Assembly (NCBI GenBank): GCA_001776425.1
Contig: MFBN01000020.1
Span: forward strand, 12,947-24,900
Reading direction: 5' to 3'
Source of the DNA: Candidatus Curtissbacteria bacterium RIFCSPLOWO2_01_FULL_37_9
GTDB taxonomy: Bacteria > Patescibacteriota > Microgenomatia > Curtissbacterales > GWA2-41-24
DNA: 11,954 nt
Shown here: positions 1 through 6,951 of the stretch, one piece after another
Position numbering within the stretch: the first letter of the stretch is position 1
How the letters are laid out: each line of letters opens with the position of its first letter
The notes under the pieces: model-generated
What the model was told of the DNA's origin: nothing
The model's database searches: none
The model's input: the letters and a program-made list of their open reading frames with translations, nothing else
Made by a program: the position numbers and the translations under genes

Positions 1-239
1 TGTCCGGCGGCAATCTATACATTTTGGACCACTCAGATGTTAAAGGTAAAAACAAAGAATCATCTCGAGTTATGTTTAATCTAGAGGTAGATGATATAGA
101 AAAAGAAGCCCAAAGATTAAAAGACGAAGGCGTCAAAGTTATTGCCGATGTTTACCACGTCGAAGAATACGGTTTAATTGCCACTTTTGGAGATTTGGAT
201 GGTAATTATTTTCAATTAGTTCAGGTCAGAGCAAATTAA
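1..239 (+). CDS. VOC (glyoxalase/bleomycin-resistance fold) family protein, 5'-truncated by window edge
   Basis: The reading frame is open from base 3 to the TAA stop and enters from outside the window, so the TTG at 24 is internal and not a start. About 78 residues are visible. They contain the C-terminal beta-alpha-beta-beta-beta module typical of vicinal-oxygen-chelate proteins: a strand (SRVMFNLEVDD), a helix (IEKEAQRLKDEGVKV) and the closing pair of strands ending FGDLDGNYFQLVQ. The position that is a metal-binding Glu in many glyoxalase-type members (GNxxEL) is Gln here, as in many uncharacterised VOC proteins. The substrate cannot be told from this part. Assignment to the fold is fairly secure; a specific enzyme name is not. 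Confidence 0.8.
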   Translation, partial: SGGNLYILDHSDVKGKNKESSRVMFNLEVDDIEKEAQRLKDEGVKVIADVYHVEEYGLIATFGDLDGNYFQLVQVRAN

Positions 240-316
240 ATCGAAATTGCTCCCAGAGGCATACCAATGATTACTGCAACCAAAACTGCTAAGAAATTAA
301 TATACGCAGGTATCAT
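236..316 (-). CDS. Possible 26-aa single-span membrane peptide
   Basis: On the minus strand an ATG at 316-314 opens a 26-codon frame ending in TAA at 238-236. The peptide begins MIPAYINFLAVLVAVI and is almost entirely hydrophobic, long enough for one transmembrane helix, with a G-M-P-L-G turn near the end. In-frame stops lie four codons upstream, so it cannot be the tail of a longer intact gene. Its stop overlaps the VOC stop by four bases, tail to tail. No strong promoter or Shine-Dalgarno sequence was seen. It could be a real small membrane protein, the relic of a larger one, or chance in AT-rich DNA. Confidence 0.25.
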   Translation of the reverse strand: MIPAYINFLAVLVAVIIGMPLGAISI

Positions 317-512
317 TGCTTCATCTCATTAACAGATTTTTAAATTTTGCTATTTTTAATTGGAAAAATCAAAAGAAGTATTCTTTTTAAGAATATTTAT
401 GGAATTATTTTAGAAAAGTTTTATATATATCTTTATCTTTAATATATATATTTCAACAAACTTTTGATACATTTAGTGCTAATTAGATTGATAAAAGTAT
501 TTTAAGATCCTC
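317..512. other. AT-rich intergenic stretch with small hairpins
   Basis: No convincing gene was found. A perfect 7-bp AT-rich hairpin with a TTT loop lies at 379-395 (TATTCTT / AAGAATA). A second run of alternating AT, with two ATATATAT arms separated by about 11 nt, lies at about 423-452. Neither has the GC-rich stem plus U-tract of a convincing intrinsic terminator, although the first might act weakly for the VOC transcript. Confidence 0.4.
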
Positions 513-541
513 TTGAAAAAATAAATTATTGATACTAAAAT
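513..541 (+). promoter_or_regulatory. Sigma70-like promoter of the small hypothetical gene
   Basis: TTGAAA (513-518), a 17-bp spacer and TAAAAT (536-541). The -10 box covers the ATG at 540, so transcription would start near 548 and the next in-frame ATG at 558 would be used, leaving a leader of about 10 nt. Spacing and hexamers match four other promoters in this window. Confidence 0.55.
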
Positions 542-557
542 GTATTACCCTAATAAT

Positions 558-740
558 ATGAAAGAAAACAGAGTAAGCTCTCTTGAGAGGATAACCCCCC
601 AGGCCTATAAAGAATTATATTACGACAAAAAAGGTTTTGAAATGGATGAAGCTGTCAATAATGATATTTCAAAAAATTTTCCTAATATAAATCGAACGCG
701 GATAATCTTAAGCTCATCGGTAAAAAGTAAAGTTACCTGA
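558..740 (+). CDS. Small hypothetical protein, probably frameshifted (continuation to 801)
   Basis: I do not recognise this protein. The frame could start at 540, but that ATG lies inside a good -10 box, so ATG 558 (MKENRVSSLERITPQ...) is preferred. It runs to TGA at 738-740. Just before the stop there is an A-run (722-726). Removing one A would carry the frame into the +1 frame, which continues with a protein-like, charged and aromatic sequence (KLPDYFRNPFKGKDF...) to a TGA at 799-801, giving about 80 aa in all. That tail cannot stand alone because a stop (721-723) precedes it. The gene is therefore either a recent frameshift pseudogene or a sequencing/assembly indel. The predicted protein is soluble, with no membrane segment. 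It sits alone between the VOC region and ileS and has its own promoter. Confidence 0.45.
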   Translation: MKENRVSSLERITPQAYKELYYDKKGFEMDEAVNNDISKNFPNINRTRIILSSSVKSKVT

Positions 741-797
741 TTATTTTCGTAATCCCTTTAAAGGAAAAGATTTCAAAGAATCAAAATTATATATTCC

Positions 798-826
798 TTG
801 AACTAACCTCACCCTTCTGCTTTAAT
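798..826 (+). promoter_or_regulatory. Sigma70-like promoter of the ileS-rodA operon
   Basis: TTGAAC (798-803), a 17-bp spacer and TTTAAT (821-826). The predicted start of transcription is about 833, four bases before the ATG at 837. The ATG at 825 lies inside the -10 box and would not be transcribed from here. This site decides the start chosen for ileS. Confidence 0.55.
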
Positions 827-836
827 GTTTCTCACT

Positions 837-3677
837 ATGGCTAAAAAAGTCCGATTTAAGTCAGTATCTGCTCAAGTGAATTTTCCAAAGCTTGAGGGGG
901 TGATTTTAAAGTTTTGGAAAAAAGAGAAAATTTTCGAAGCTTCTCTCGAAAAAAGTAAAAAAGGTAAAAAGTGGACTTTTCTAGATGGCCCCCCTTTTAT
1001 AACAGGCTTACCCCATTACGGAAATCTTCTTTCCAGTATTCCCAAAGACGTTTTTCCCCGATACAAAACTATGAACGGATACAATGTCCGTCGTGTTTGG
1101 GGTTGGGACTGTCACGGCCTTCCTGCAGAAAATAAAGTTGAGGAAAAATTAGGAATTAAAAGAAAAAAGGATATAGAAATAAGAGTCGGTATTAAAAAAT
1201 TTATTGATGAGTGCAAACTGTATGTAAATCAAGTTTCATCAGAATGGGAATGGTATGTAGACCATATTGGACGTTGGGTCAATTTTAAAAATGCTTACCG
1301 TACGATGGATCTTCCATACATGGAGACTGTCATGTGGGTATTTAAACAAATATATGACAAAGGCTTCATCTACAAGGGGTTACGCGTTTCTTTATACTGT
1401 CCACATTGTTCAACTCCAATTTCAAACTTTGAAGTTGCCATGGATGCGGACAATTATAAAGAGCTTGATGAATTTGCCAGTACTTACAAATATCCCCTTT
1501 GGGACGAACAAGATACCTATTTACTTGCCTGGTCGACTACTCCTTGGAACAAAATTGCAACACCTGCTTTGGCAGTTAATCCTAAGATCAAATATATCAA
1601 GGTTCAACAAGGGCAAGAAAAATATATATTAGCCAAAAACACATTAAAAATATTGAAGCAAGAACCCAAGTACAAAATTTTAGAAGAGTTTTGGGGCAGT
1701 AAACTCGTCGGGAAAAAATTTGTTCCACATTATGATTTCTATAAAATTGATGATAATAAAAAAGCTTTTATTGTTGTTCCAGGTAATTTTGTAACAGCAG
1801 ATGAGGGTACAGGAATTGTGACAATTGCAGCTTACGGAGAAGATGATTTAGCTGTAATGCAAAAAGAGAATATCCAAATAGTTTTACATGTAGATGAAGA
1901 AGGATTTCTAAAAAAAGGTGTTCCCTGGGAAGGTTCCTATTATCTCGATGTCAACAGTTTGGTAAATCAAGATTTAAAAAATCGCAAGCTGTTGTATCGT
2001 GAAGATAAATATACTCACACAATTCCAACTTGTTGGAGATGTAGTACTCGGCTTTTTTATGCTCCCCAAGATGCTTGGTTTGTTAATATTCAATCTCTTA
2101 AGAAAACATTAAAAGAAACAAACGAAGCAGTAAACTGGTATCCGGCCCACTTTAAATACGGCCGATATCTAAAAAGTTTAGAAAACGCTCCTGACTGGTG
2201 TATTTCCCGGAGCCGATATTGGGGTTCACCTGTTCCAGTCTGGGAATGTGCTGGCTGTGGTGAAATAATTGTACCCGGATCAATTGCAGAACTTGAAAGT
2301 TTGTCTAAAGTTAAGATTAAAGATCTCCACAAGCCGGCAATTGACCAAGTGCGAATTAAATGTCCTAAATGTGGTCAAATAACCAAAAGGGTTTCCGAAG
2401 TATTAGATAGTTGGATCGAAGCGGGTTCAGCGCTATACGCTGAACGCCATTTCCCATTTGAAAAAGGATTGGAACTAAACGAATTTTTTCCTCCGGATTT
2501 TATTACCGAATACACCGGCCAAATTCGGGCATGGTTTTACGTGCTCCATGTAATCGCCACTGCGATATATGAAAAAGAAGCTTTTAAAAGTGTCTTAGTA
2601 TCCGGTGTAATTTTAGGAACAGACGGCCGTAAAATGAGCAAAAACTACGGGAATTATCCAGACCCAAAAGAAATGCTTCAAAAATACGGTGGAGATGCAC
2701 TGCGCCTTTATCTTTTAGGAAGTCCAGTTATGAAAGGTGAGGATATCCGAATTTCCGAAAAAGCTTATAAAGATCAAGTAAGGGGCCTGTTATTAATTTT
2801 TTGGAATATCTATAACTTTTTTGTAACTTATGCAATTGTAGATAACTGGTTACCGAGCAAAAAATCCTTTACGCCAAAAAATACTTTAGATAGATGGGTG
2901 TTTTCACGGCTAAAAGGAAATATCGAAAATATAACTAAGAATGGTTTCGAAAAATATGACACAACAGATATCATTGAGAATTTTGATATTTTAATGCGGG
3001 ATCTCTCTCTTTGGTATGTAAGAAGATCACGTAACAGGGTTGGACCTACAGTACCGGGTGGGCAAGATAAACAAGACGCCTATCAAACTCTCTGGATTGT
3101 ACTTACTGAATATTCAAAAGTTTTGGCACCGGTTGTTCCATTTATCACGGAAGAAATCTATAAGAATTTAACAGGTGAAAAATCAGTACATTTAACAAAC
3201 TGGCCAACTTTATCGAGTGTAAAACAAGATCAAGATCTTGAAGATGTTATGGAAAATGCTATGAAGCTCGCGTCTGCCATTCACGCTTTTAGGAAAAAAG
3301 CTAATGTCAAAGTCAGGATTCCTTTAAGAAGTGTTAGTTACCATGGACCAGTTAAGTTCTCATTTTCTGAAATTGAAGAAATAATAAAGCAAGAGGTAAA
3401 CGTTTACGAATTAAACTACAAAGGCAAATCATCAAATTATCTGGTCAAAGCGGATAAAAGTCTTAAAAATCAAGATTTGGAAGCAGGACAGGCACGTGAG
3501 ATAATTCGCCAAATCCAGCAAGCCAGAAAAGAAGCTGGTTGTAATCTTGATGAAATTGTCAGCGTTGTCTTATCTTCCTGGCCGCACAAATATGAAAAAT
3601 ATATCAAGAAAGAAACCTTAGCAATGAAGTTAACTAAAGGTAACAAATTTGCTGTTTTAAGAAATATCCCCAAATGA
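837..3677 (+). CDS. ileS: Isoleucyl-tRNA synthetase
   Basis: Cytoplasmic class Ia synthetase that charges tRNA-Ile with isoleucine and hydrolyses mischarged valine. From ATG 837 it has 946 aa, a usual length. Visible parts, in order: the HIGH-type signature as HYGN (60-63) in GLPHYGNLL; WDCHGLP (90-96); a CPHC pair (188/191); the CP1 editing domain with WSTTPW (232-237) and the GTGIV motif ending at 328; CWRC (399/402); further metal-type Cys pairs at 471/474 and 509/512; EYTGQIRAWFY; the KMSKS loop as KMSKN (599-603); then the anticodon-binding helical domain and a short C-terminal region. ATG 837 is preferred to ATG 825 because 825 is inside the promoter's -10 box; neither has a Shine-Dalgarno. 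The editing motif reads GTGIV-TIAA-YGEDD, lacking the usual catalytic His and one residue. The stop overlaps the next start (ATGA), so the two genes are translationally coupled. Confidence 0.97.
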   Translation: MAKKVRFKSVSAQVNFPKLEGVILKFWKKEKIFEASLEKSKKGKKWTFLDGPPFITGLPHYGNLLSSIPKDVFPRYKTMNGYNVRRVWGWDCHGLPAENKVEEKLGIKRKKDIEIRVGIKKFIDECKLYVNQVSSEWEWYVDHIGRWVNFKNAYRTMDLPYMETVMWVFKQIYDKGFIYKGLRVSLYCPHCSTPISNFEVAMDADNYKELDEFASTYKYPLWDEQDTYLLAWSTTPWNKIATPALAVNPKIKYIKVQQGQEKYILAKNTLKILKQEPKYKILEEFWGSKLVGKKFVPHYDFYKIDDNKKAFIVVPGNFVTADEGTGIVTIAAYGEDDLAVMQKENIQIVLHVDEEGFLKKGVPWEGSYYLDVNSLVNQDLKNRKLLYREDKYTHTIPTCWRCSTRLFYAPQDAWFVNIQSLKKTLKETNEAVNWYPAHFKYGRYLKSLENAPDWCISRSRYWGSPVPVWECAGCGEIIVPGSIAELESLSKVKIKDLHKPAIDQVRIKCPKCGQITKRVSEVLDSWIEAGSALYAERHFPFEKGLELNEFFPPDFITEYTGQIRAWFYVLHVIATAIYEKEAFKSVLVSGVILGTDGRKMSKNYGNYPDPKEMLQKYGGDALRLYLLGSPVMKGEDIRISEKAYKDQVRGLLLIFWNIYNFFVTYAIVDNWLPSKKSFTPKNTLDRWVFSRLKGNIENITKNGFEKYDTTDIIENFDILMRDLSLWYVRRSRNRVGPTVPGGQDKQDAYQTLWIVLTEYSKVLAPVVPFITEEIYKNLTGEKSVHLTNWPTLSSVKQDQDLEDVMENAMKLASAIHAFRKKANVKVRIPLRSVSYHGPVKFSFSEIEEIIKQEVNVYELNYKGKSSNYLVKADKSLKNQDLEAGQAREIIRQIQQARKEAGCNLDEIVSVVLSSWPHKYEKYIKKETLAMKLTKGNKFAVLRNIPK

Positions 3678-4729
3678 ACAGTTTTTGGGATTGGAAGCTT
3701 TTCTTGTTAATTTTAGCGATTGGCCTAATTTCTCTTTTAGCCTTATTTTCCCTGGATAGGGAACTTTTTAGAAATCAGCTAGTTTATTGGGCAATCGGAT
3801 TATTGCTGCTTTTTATAGTCTCACGTTTTGGTAACGTCGTTTTTCAAAAAATATCCATTCCTGTTTACATAATCTCTATTCTGGCTTTAATCATTTTATT
3901 GGTTATCGGTGAACCAATACGAGGTTCTGTTAGGTGGTTGGACTTGGGACTATTCAGGTTTCAGCCTTCAGAATTTGCCAAAGCAGCCAGTGTATTAATA
4001 TTGGCAAATTACTACAAGGAGAGATCAGCTCAAAGAATCAAGGATCTTTTAATTAGTTTTACTCTAATATTGCCTTTTATTTTGCTTATCGTGATTCAGC
4101 CTGATATTGGTAATACTTTAGCTTTTTTTGCTATTTGGCTGGGAATATCCTTTGTTTCCGGTTTAAAAGTAAAAGATTTTTTAATAGGACTGGCGTTTGC
4201 TGTAAGTTTAATCTTTTTTACATTTGGACTCTTAGCCCCTTACCAGAAACAAAGAATTTATAATTTTGTAAACCCGAATCTGGATCCTTTAGGAACGGGA
4301 TACAGTATTATTCAATCGAAAATTGCAGTTGGATCCGGACAATTTTTGGGTAGAGGTCTTGGTCAAGGATCCCAGTCACAACTTAAATTTTTACCTGACG
4401 ACGAGAGCGATTTTATTTTCGCTTCAATTTCCGAACAACTGGGTTTTGCCGGTGCATTATTGCTGATTATTATTTATTTGTTTACTTTTTTCAGAATTAT
4501 TTTTCTTGCCAGAATTACTGATCATTTTGGTAATTTAATTATTATGGGAATTCTTTCATACTTATTAGTGCAGTTTTTTATCAATATAGGTATGAATATC
4601 GGGCTTGTTCCGGTGACCGGTATAACTTTGCCGTTTGTTTCTTACGGCGGTTCATCCTTAATTACCATCTTAATTCTTATAGGAATTGTATTTGCTTTTA
4701 AAAGAGTATCTCTTGAAGCTTATCATTAA
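3674..4729 (+). CDS. rodA: RodA/FtsW-type SEDS peptidoglycan glycosyltransferase, probably RodA
   Basis: Integral membrane polymerase that joins lipid II into glycan strands, normally with a class B PBP partner, during elongation or division. The 351-aa protein has about 9-10 hydrophobic spans and the SEDS signatures: FRFQPSEFAKAA; QPDIGNTL; the extracytoplasmic loop with NPNLDPLGTGYSIIQSKIA; and LPDDESDFIFA, whose Asp246 corresponds to the conserved catalytic Asp of RodA. The C-terminal LVPVTGITLPFVSYGGSS motif is intact. The loop before Asp246 reads DDES instead of the His-containing EKHT/EQHT of many RodA proteins. RodA is favoured over FtsW because of the PVTGITLPFVSYGGSS wording and the context outside a division cluster, but the two are hard to separate. 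It starts in an ATGA overlap with ileS and probably depends on the ileS promoter. Confidence 0.93.
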   Translation: MNSFWDWKLFLLILAIGLISLLALFSLDRELFRNQLVYWAIGLLLLFIVSRFGNVVFQKISIPVYIISILALIILLVIGEPIRGSVRWLDLGLFRFQPSEFAKAASVLILANYYKERSAQRIKDLLISFTLILPFILLIVIQPDIGNTLAFFAIWLGISFVSGLKVKDFLIGLAFAVSLIFFTFGLLAPYQKQRIYNFVNPNLDPLGTGYSIIQSKIAVGSGQFLGRGLGQGSQSQLKFLPDDESDFIFASISEQLGFAGALLLIIIYLFTFFRIIFLARITDHFGNLIIMGILSYLLVQFFINIGMNIGLVPVTGITLPFVSYGGSSLITILILIGIVFAFKRVSLEAYH

Positions 4730-4741
4730 AATTGGTAAAAT
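4713..4741 (+). promoter_or_regulatory. Sigma70-like promoter of rplU, inside the 3' end of rodA
   Basis: TTGAAG (4713-4718), a 17-bp spacer and TAAAAT (4736-4741). The -35 lies in the last codons of rodA and the spacer covers its stop codon. The predicted start of transcription is about 4748, three bases before the rplU ATG, so the mRNA would be almost leaderless. Confidence 0.5.
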
Positions 4742-4750
4742 TTGTAAATT

Positions 4751-5071
4751 ATGTTAAATTGGGCAGTTTTTAAAACAGGCGGGAAACAATATAAGGCTTC
4801 TGAGGGTGATTTATTACTTGTGGATAATAATTCTGCATATACAGATGAGAAAATTATATTTGACGATGTCTTAATAGTCAGAGATGACAAAAACGTAAAA
4901 ATAGGAAATCCAAAAGTCGAAAAATTCAAAGTCATTGCCAAAAATCTAGGTCTAGTAAAAGATAAGAAGGTAAGAGTGGTAAAATTTAAATCCAAGTCAC
5001 GCTATACAAGAACGTATGGCCACAGGCAAAAATATATAAAAGTTCTTATAGAAAAGATACAATCACAGTAA
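4751..5071 (+). CDS. rplU: 50S ribosomal protein L21
   Basis: Large-subunit protein that binds 23S rRNA. The 106-aa length matches the family (about 100-105). It opens with the canonical AVFKTGGKQYKASEGD strand, has the acidic middle (DEKIIFDDVLIV), GNPKVE, and the basic C-terminal rRNA-binding stretch KFKSKSRYTRTYGHRQ, where GHRQ is the family hallmark, followed by the terminal strand KVLIEKI. There is no Shine-Dalgarno before the ATG; the promoter just upstream predicts a leader of only a few bases. rpmA follows after 102 bp, the standard rplU-rpmA order in bacteria, but here rpmA also has its own promoter. Confidence 0.97.
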   Translation: MLNWAVFKTGGKQYKASEGDLLLVDNNSAYTDEKIIFDDVLIVRDDKNVKIGNPKVEKFKVIAKNLGLVKDKKVRVVKFKSKSRYTRTYGHRQKYIKVLIEKIQSQ

Positions 5072-5129
5072 TTCTGCCCGTTTTATAAGCCGTTTTCTCG
5101 TATTAAAGAATTTGTAATAATTTCTATTA

Positions 5130-5158
5130 TTGACACTGCGTGAAAAGCGGGGTAGAAT
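5130..5158 (+). promoter_or_regulatory. Strong sigma70-like promoter of rpmA
   Basis: Perfect TTGACA (5130-5135), a 17-bp spacer and TAGAAT (5153-5158), in the 102-bp gap between rplU and rpmA. It predicts transcription from about 5165 and a leader of about 9 nt before the ATG at 5174. It is the best match to the sigma70 consensus in the window. Confidence 0.75.
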
Positions 5159-5173
5159 CGCCACAACAGCAAA

Positions 5174-5425
5174 ATGGCACACAAAAAAGGCGGTGGAGCA
5201 ACAACAAAAAACAGGGATAGCGCCGGTAAAAGGCTGGGAGTCAAAATTTATGGTGGTCAATTCGCCAAGTCCGGAAATATTATTGCCAGGCAACGAGGTA
5301 CCCGTTTTTATGCCGGAGAAGGAACTAAAATTGCGAAGGATCACACGATTTTTGCAATCCGTGAAGGTTTGGTTAAATTTAGACAGAAATTCGGTAAAAA
5401 ATTTATCGATGTAGCCCAAGAATAA
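5174..5425 (+). CDS. rpmA: 50S ribosomal protein L27
   Basis: Large-subunit protein whose N-terminal tail reaches the peptidyl-transferase centre. The 83-aa protein starts MAHKKGGGATTKNRDS, the family's conserved N-terminus. No cleavable N-terminal extension of the Firmicutes type is present. It continues with KRLGVK, GGQ, SGNIIARQRGTRF, GEG and KDHTIFA, all L27 landmarks. A longer overlapping frame beginning at 5130 is a shadow. The start is fixed by the conserved MAHKKGGG. There is no Shine-Dalgarno. parB begins 18 bp after the stop and shows no promoter of its own, so it is probably co-transcribed with rpmA. Confidence 0.97.
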   Translation: MAHKKGGGATTKNRDSAGKRLGVKIYGGQFAKSGNIIARQRGTRFYAGEGTKIAKDHTIFAIREGLVKFRQKFGKKFIDVAQE

Positions 5426-5443
5426 TTATTCATAAATCTTAAA

Positions 5444-6274
5444 GTGGAAGAGACTCAGATATTTGAAATCGAAGTAGATATGCTTCAGCCAAACCCTCTT
5501 CAACCTCGGGGTTTAATTACTCCTGATTCGTTGATCGAACTTGTGGATTCAATTAGGGAACATAGTGTACTGGAGCCTTTGGTTGTGGCTAAAACTCCAG
5601 CAGGATATCAGATTATAGCGGGTGAGCGCCGATGGCGGGCTTCTAAAATGGCGGGACTTACCAAAGTTCCGGTAATAATCAAAGAAACAACTCCTCAGGG
5701 CATGCTGGAAATGGCTATTATTGAAAACGTTCAGAGGATAGATTTAAACCCGCTTGAAAGGGCCCAGGCTTTTAAAAGACTTATTGACGAATTCGGTCAC
5801 TCAACATCTGAAATTGCCGTAAAAATTGGCAAAAGCGCTCCTTATGTTTCCAATACTTTAAGACTTCTTTCCGTACCAGATGCTCTAAAAGATGCTTTGG
5901 CTTCGGGTGCGACTACCGAAGGACATGTTCGAGCTTTGGCATCCTTGGAAGATCCTCATTTAATTGTGGAAGCATACAAAGAGATCATGGAAAATAATTT
6001 GTCCGTCAGAGGTGCGGAGGAATTGGCCCGTAAATTGAAAGCCAGAGAAAATATAGTTCCAAAGCAGCAAAAACCCGAACATCGTCTGCAAAGCGATGAA
6101 TTGGAAAAATTTCAAGAAGAATTGTCTAATAAGTTAACTACAGCAGATGCCAATGTCAAAGTTAAAATAAGCCAGTCAAGAGTAGAAGGGAAAATGCATA
6201 TAGTTGCAAAAGGAAACGTACCTTCAACTTTAGTAGTCCTCAAACGAATCAGGGATGCCGTAATCAACACCTGA
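5444..6274 (+). CDS. parB: ParB/Spo0J-family chromosome partitioning protein
   Basis: CTP-dependent DNA clamp that loads at parS and helps segregate the chromosome origin with ParA. The 276-aa protein has the N-terminal ParB domain: box I-like LQPNPLQPR (14-22), box II GERRWRA (60-66) with the CTP-binding Arg pair, and ENVQRIDLNPLERAQAF (94-110). The helix-turn-helix follows (about 119-142, STSEIAVKIGKSAPYVSNTL), then GHVRAL, and a C-terminal region (about 205-276) of the size of the dimerisation domain. The start is GTG at 5444, the only start close to the conserved N-terminus; no Shine-Dalgarno is visible. No parA lies next to it and I found no parS-like 16-mer in the window. Its last 45 bp overlap the 3' end of lepB on the other strand. 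Confidence 0.94.
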   Translation: MEETQIFEIEVDMLQPNPLQPRGLITPDSLIELVDSIREHSVLEPLVVAKTPAGYQIIAGERRWRASKMAGLTKVPVIIKETTPQGMLEMAIIENVQRIDLNPLERAQAFKRLIDEFGHSTSEIAVKIGKSAPYVSNTLRLLSVPDALKDALASGATTEGHVRALASLEDPHLIVEAYKEIMENNLSVRGAEELARKLKARENIVPKQQKPEHRLQSDELEKFQEELSNKLTTADANVKVKISQSRVEGKMHIVAKGNVPSTLVVLKRIRDAVINT

Positions 6275-6808
6275 TATAAATCTTGCACCCGGAAAATTAT
6301 TTGATTTAACAATTGGCCAATAGATTAACCAGGCTTTTCCCTTAATGGATTTTCGGTCTATTGTTCCAAAACTACGGGAGTCTGAAGAAGCACTACGATT
6401 GTCACCTAAGACAAAATATTGATTATCAGCAATTTTGACATTTAAATCTCCTTGGGTATCCTGAGTTTCGTAAGGTTCATCAAGTTTTTGATTGTTGACG
6501 TAAATTATTCCATTTTCGATTTTTATTGTGTCGCGGGGTTGACCGATGATTCTTTTAATAAAATCAACGTTATTTGAGTTAGGAGCCTGAAAAACAATAA
6601 CATCTCCTCGTTTTGGCTTTTGAATATAATAATATACTTTTTCCGTTAATAGTAATTCACTATCTCTTAAATTAGGGAACATCGAAGCCCCTTTTATTTT
6701 ATGCGGCTGAACAAGAAAGATGTAAACAAAAAAGAAAATTCCAGCAGAAATTAATGCTGTTTGGATAATTTCCTTAATTATTGAAAATGTTACCTGGCGA
6801 ATACTCAT
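6230..6808 (-). CDS. lepB: Signal peptidase I
   Basis: Membrane-bound serine protease (family S26A) that removes signal peptides from exported proteins. The 192-aa protein has one N-terminal transmembrane helix (about 10-33), then box B with the nucleophile Ser42 in GASMFPNL, box C RGDVIVF (67-73), box D with the general base Lys85 in VDFIKRIIG, and box E GDNRSASSDSR (135-145). All catalytic elements are present. The length is normal for the short Gram-positive-like form. Beyond the last conserved strand (KGKAWLIYWP) it carries a tail of about 26 residues, whose last part is the reverse complement of the parB 3' end. Only 41 bp separate its start from tRNA-Val, so divergent promoters must share that gap. 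A TAGAAT six bases before the ATG may be a -10 box, but no good -35 is present. Confidence 0.96.
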   Translation of the reverse strand: MSIRQVTFSIIKEIIQTALISAGIFFFVYIFLVQPHKIKGASMFPNLRDSELLLTEKVYYYIQKPKRGDVIVFQAPNSNNVDFIKRIIGQPRDTIKIENGIIYVNNQKLDEPYETQDTQGDLNVKIADNQYFVLGDNRSASSDSRSFGTIDRKSIKGKAWLIYWPIVKSNNFPGARFISGVDYGIPDSFEDY

Positions 6809-6849
6809 ACTTATATTCTATGTTAAAATTGCCAATATCGTACAGATTG

Positions 6850-6921
6850 GGGCAATTAGCTCAGCGGCAGAGCGCTTGCATCACACGCAAGAAGCCGCAG
6901 GTTCGAATCCTGCATTGCCCA
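6850..6921 (+). tRNA. tRNA-Val (anticodon CAC)
   Basis: A full cloverleaf can be folded: acceptor GGGCAAT/ATTGCCC, D stem GCTC/GAGC, anticodon stem CTTGC/GCAAG with loop ATCACAC (CAC at 6882-6884), a 5-nt variable loop, T stem GCAGG/CCTGC with loop TTCGAAT, and discriminator A. The next bases are CAG, so CCA is not encoded. It reads GUG codons. Loop residue 32 is A. Confidence 0.97.
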
Positions 6922-6951
6922 CAGATATAACTTACCTGATTATACTTCTTC

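Noticed and set aside
423..452. ATATATAT inverted arms as a replication or recombination site
   Set aside because: Low-complexity AT alternation is expected by chance in such AT-rich DNA, and no other origin features are present.
3489..3500. CACGTG inside ileS as a possible parS core
   Set aside because: The flanks do not continue the TGTTNCACGTGAAACA palindrome, and the site is within conserved coding sequence.
5130..5414. 94-aa plus-strand ORF overlapping rpmA
   Set aside because: It is in a different frame from the clear L27 sequence, and its TTG start is the -35 box of the rpmA promoter.
6781..6849. Promoters for lepB and tRNA-Val in the 41-bp divergent gap
   Set aside because: TAGAAT and TATCGT/TACAGA can be read as -10 boxes, but no -35 with acceptable spacing was found on either strand.
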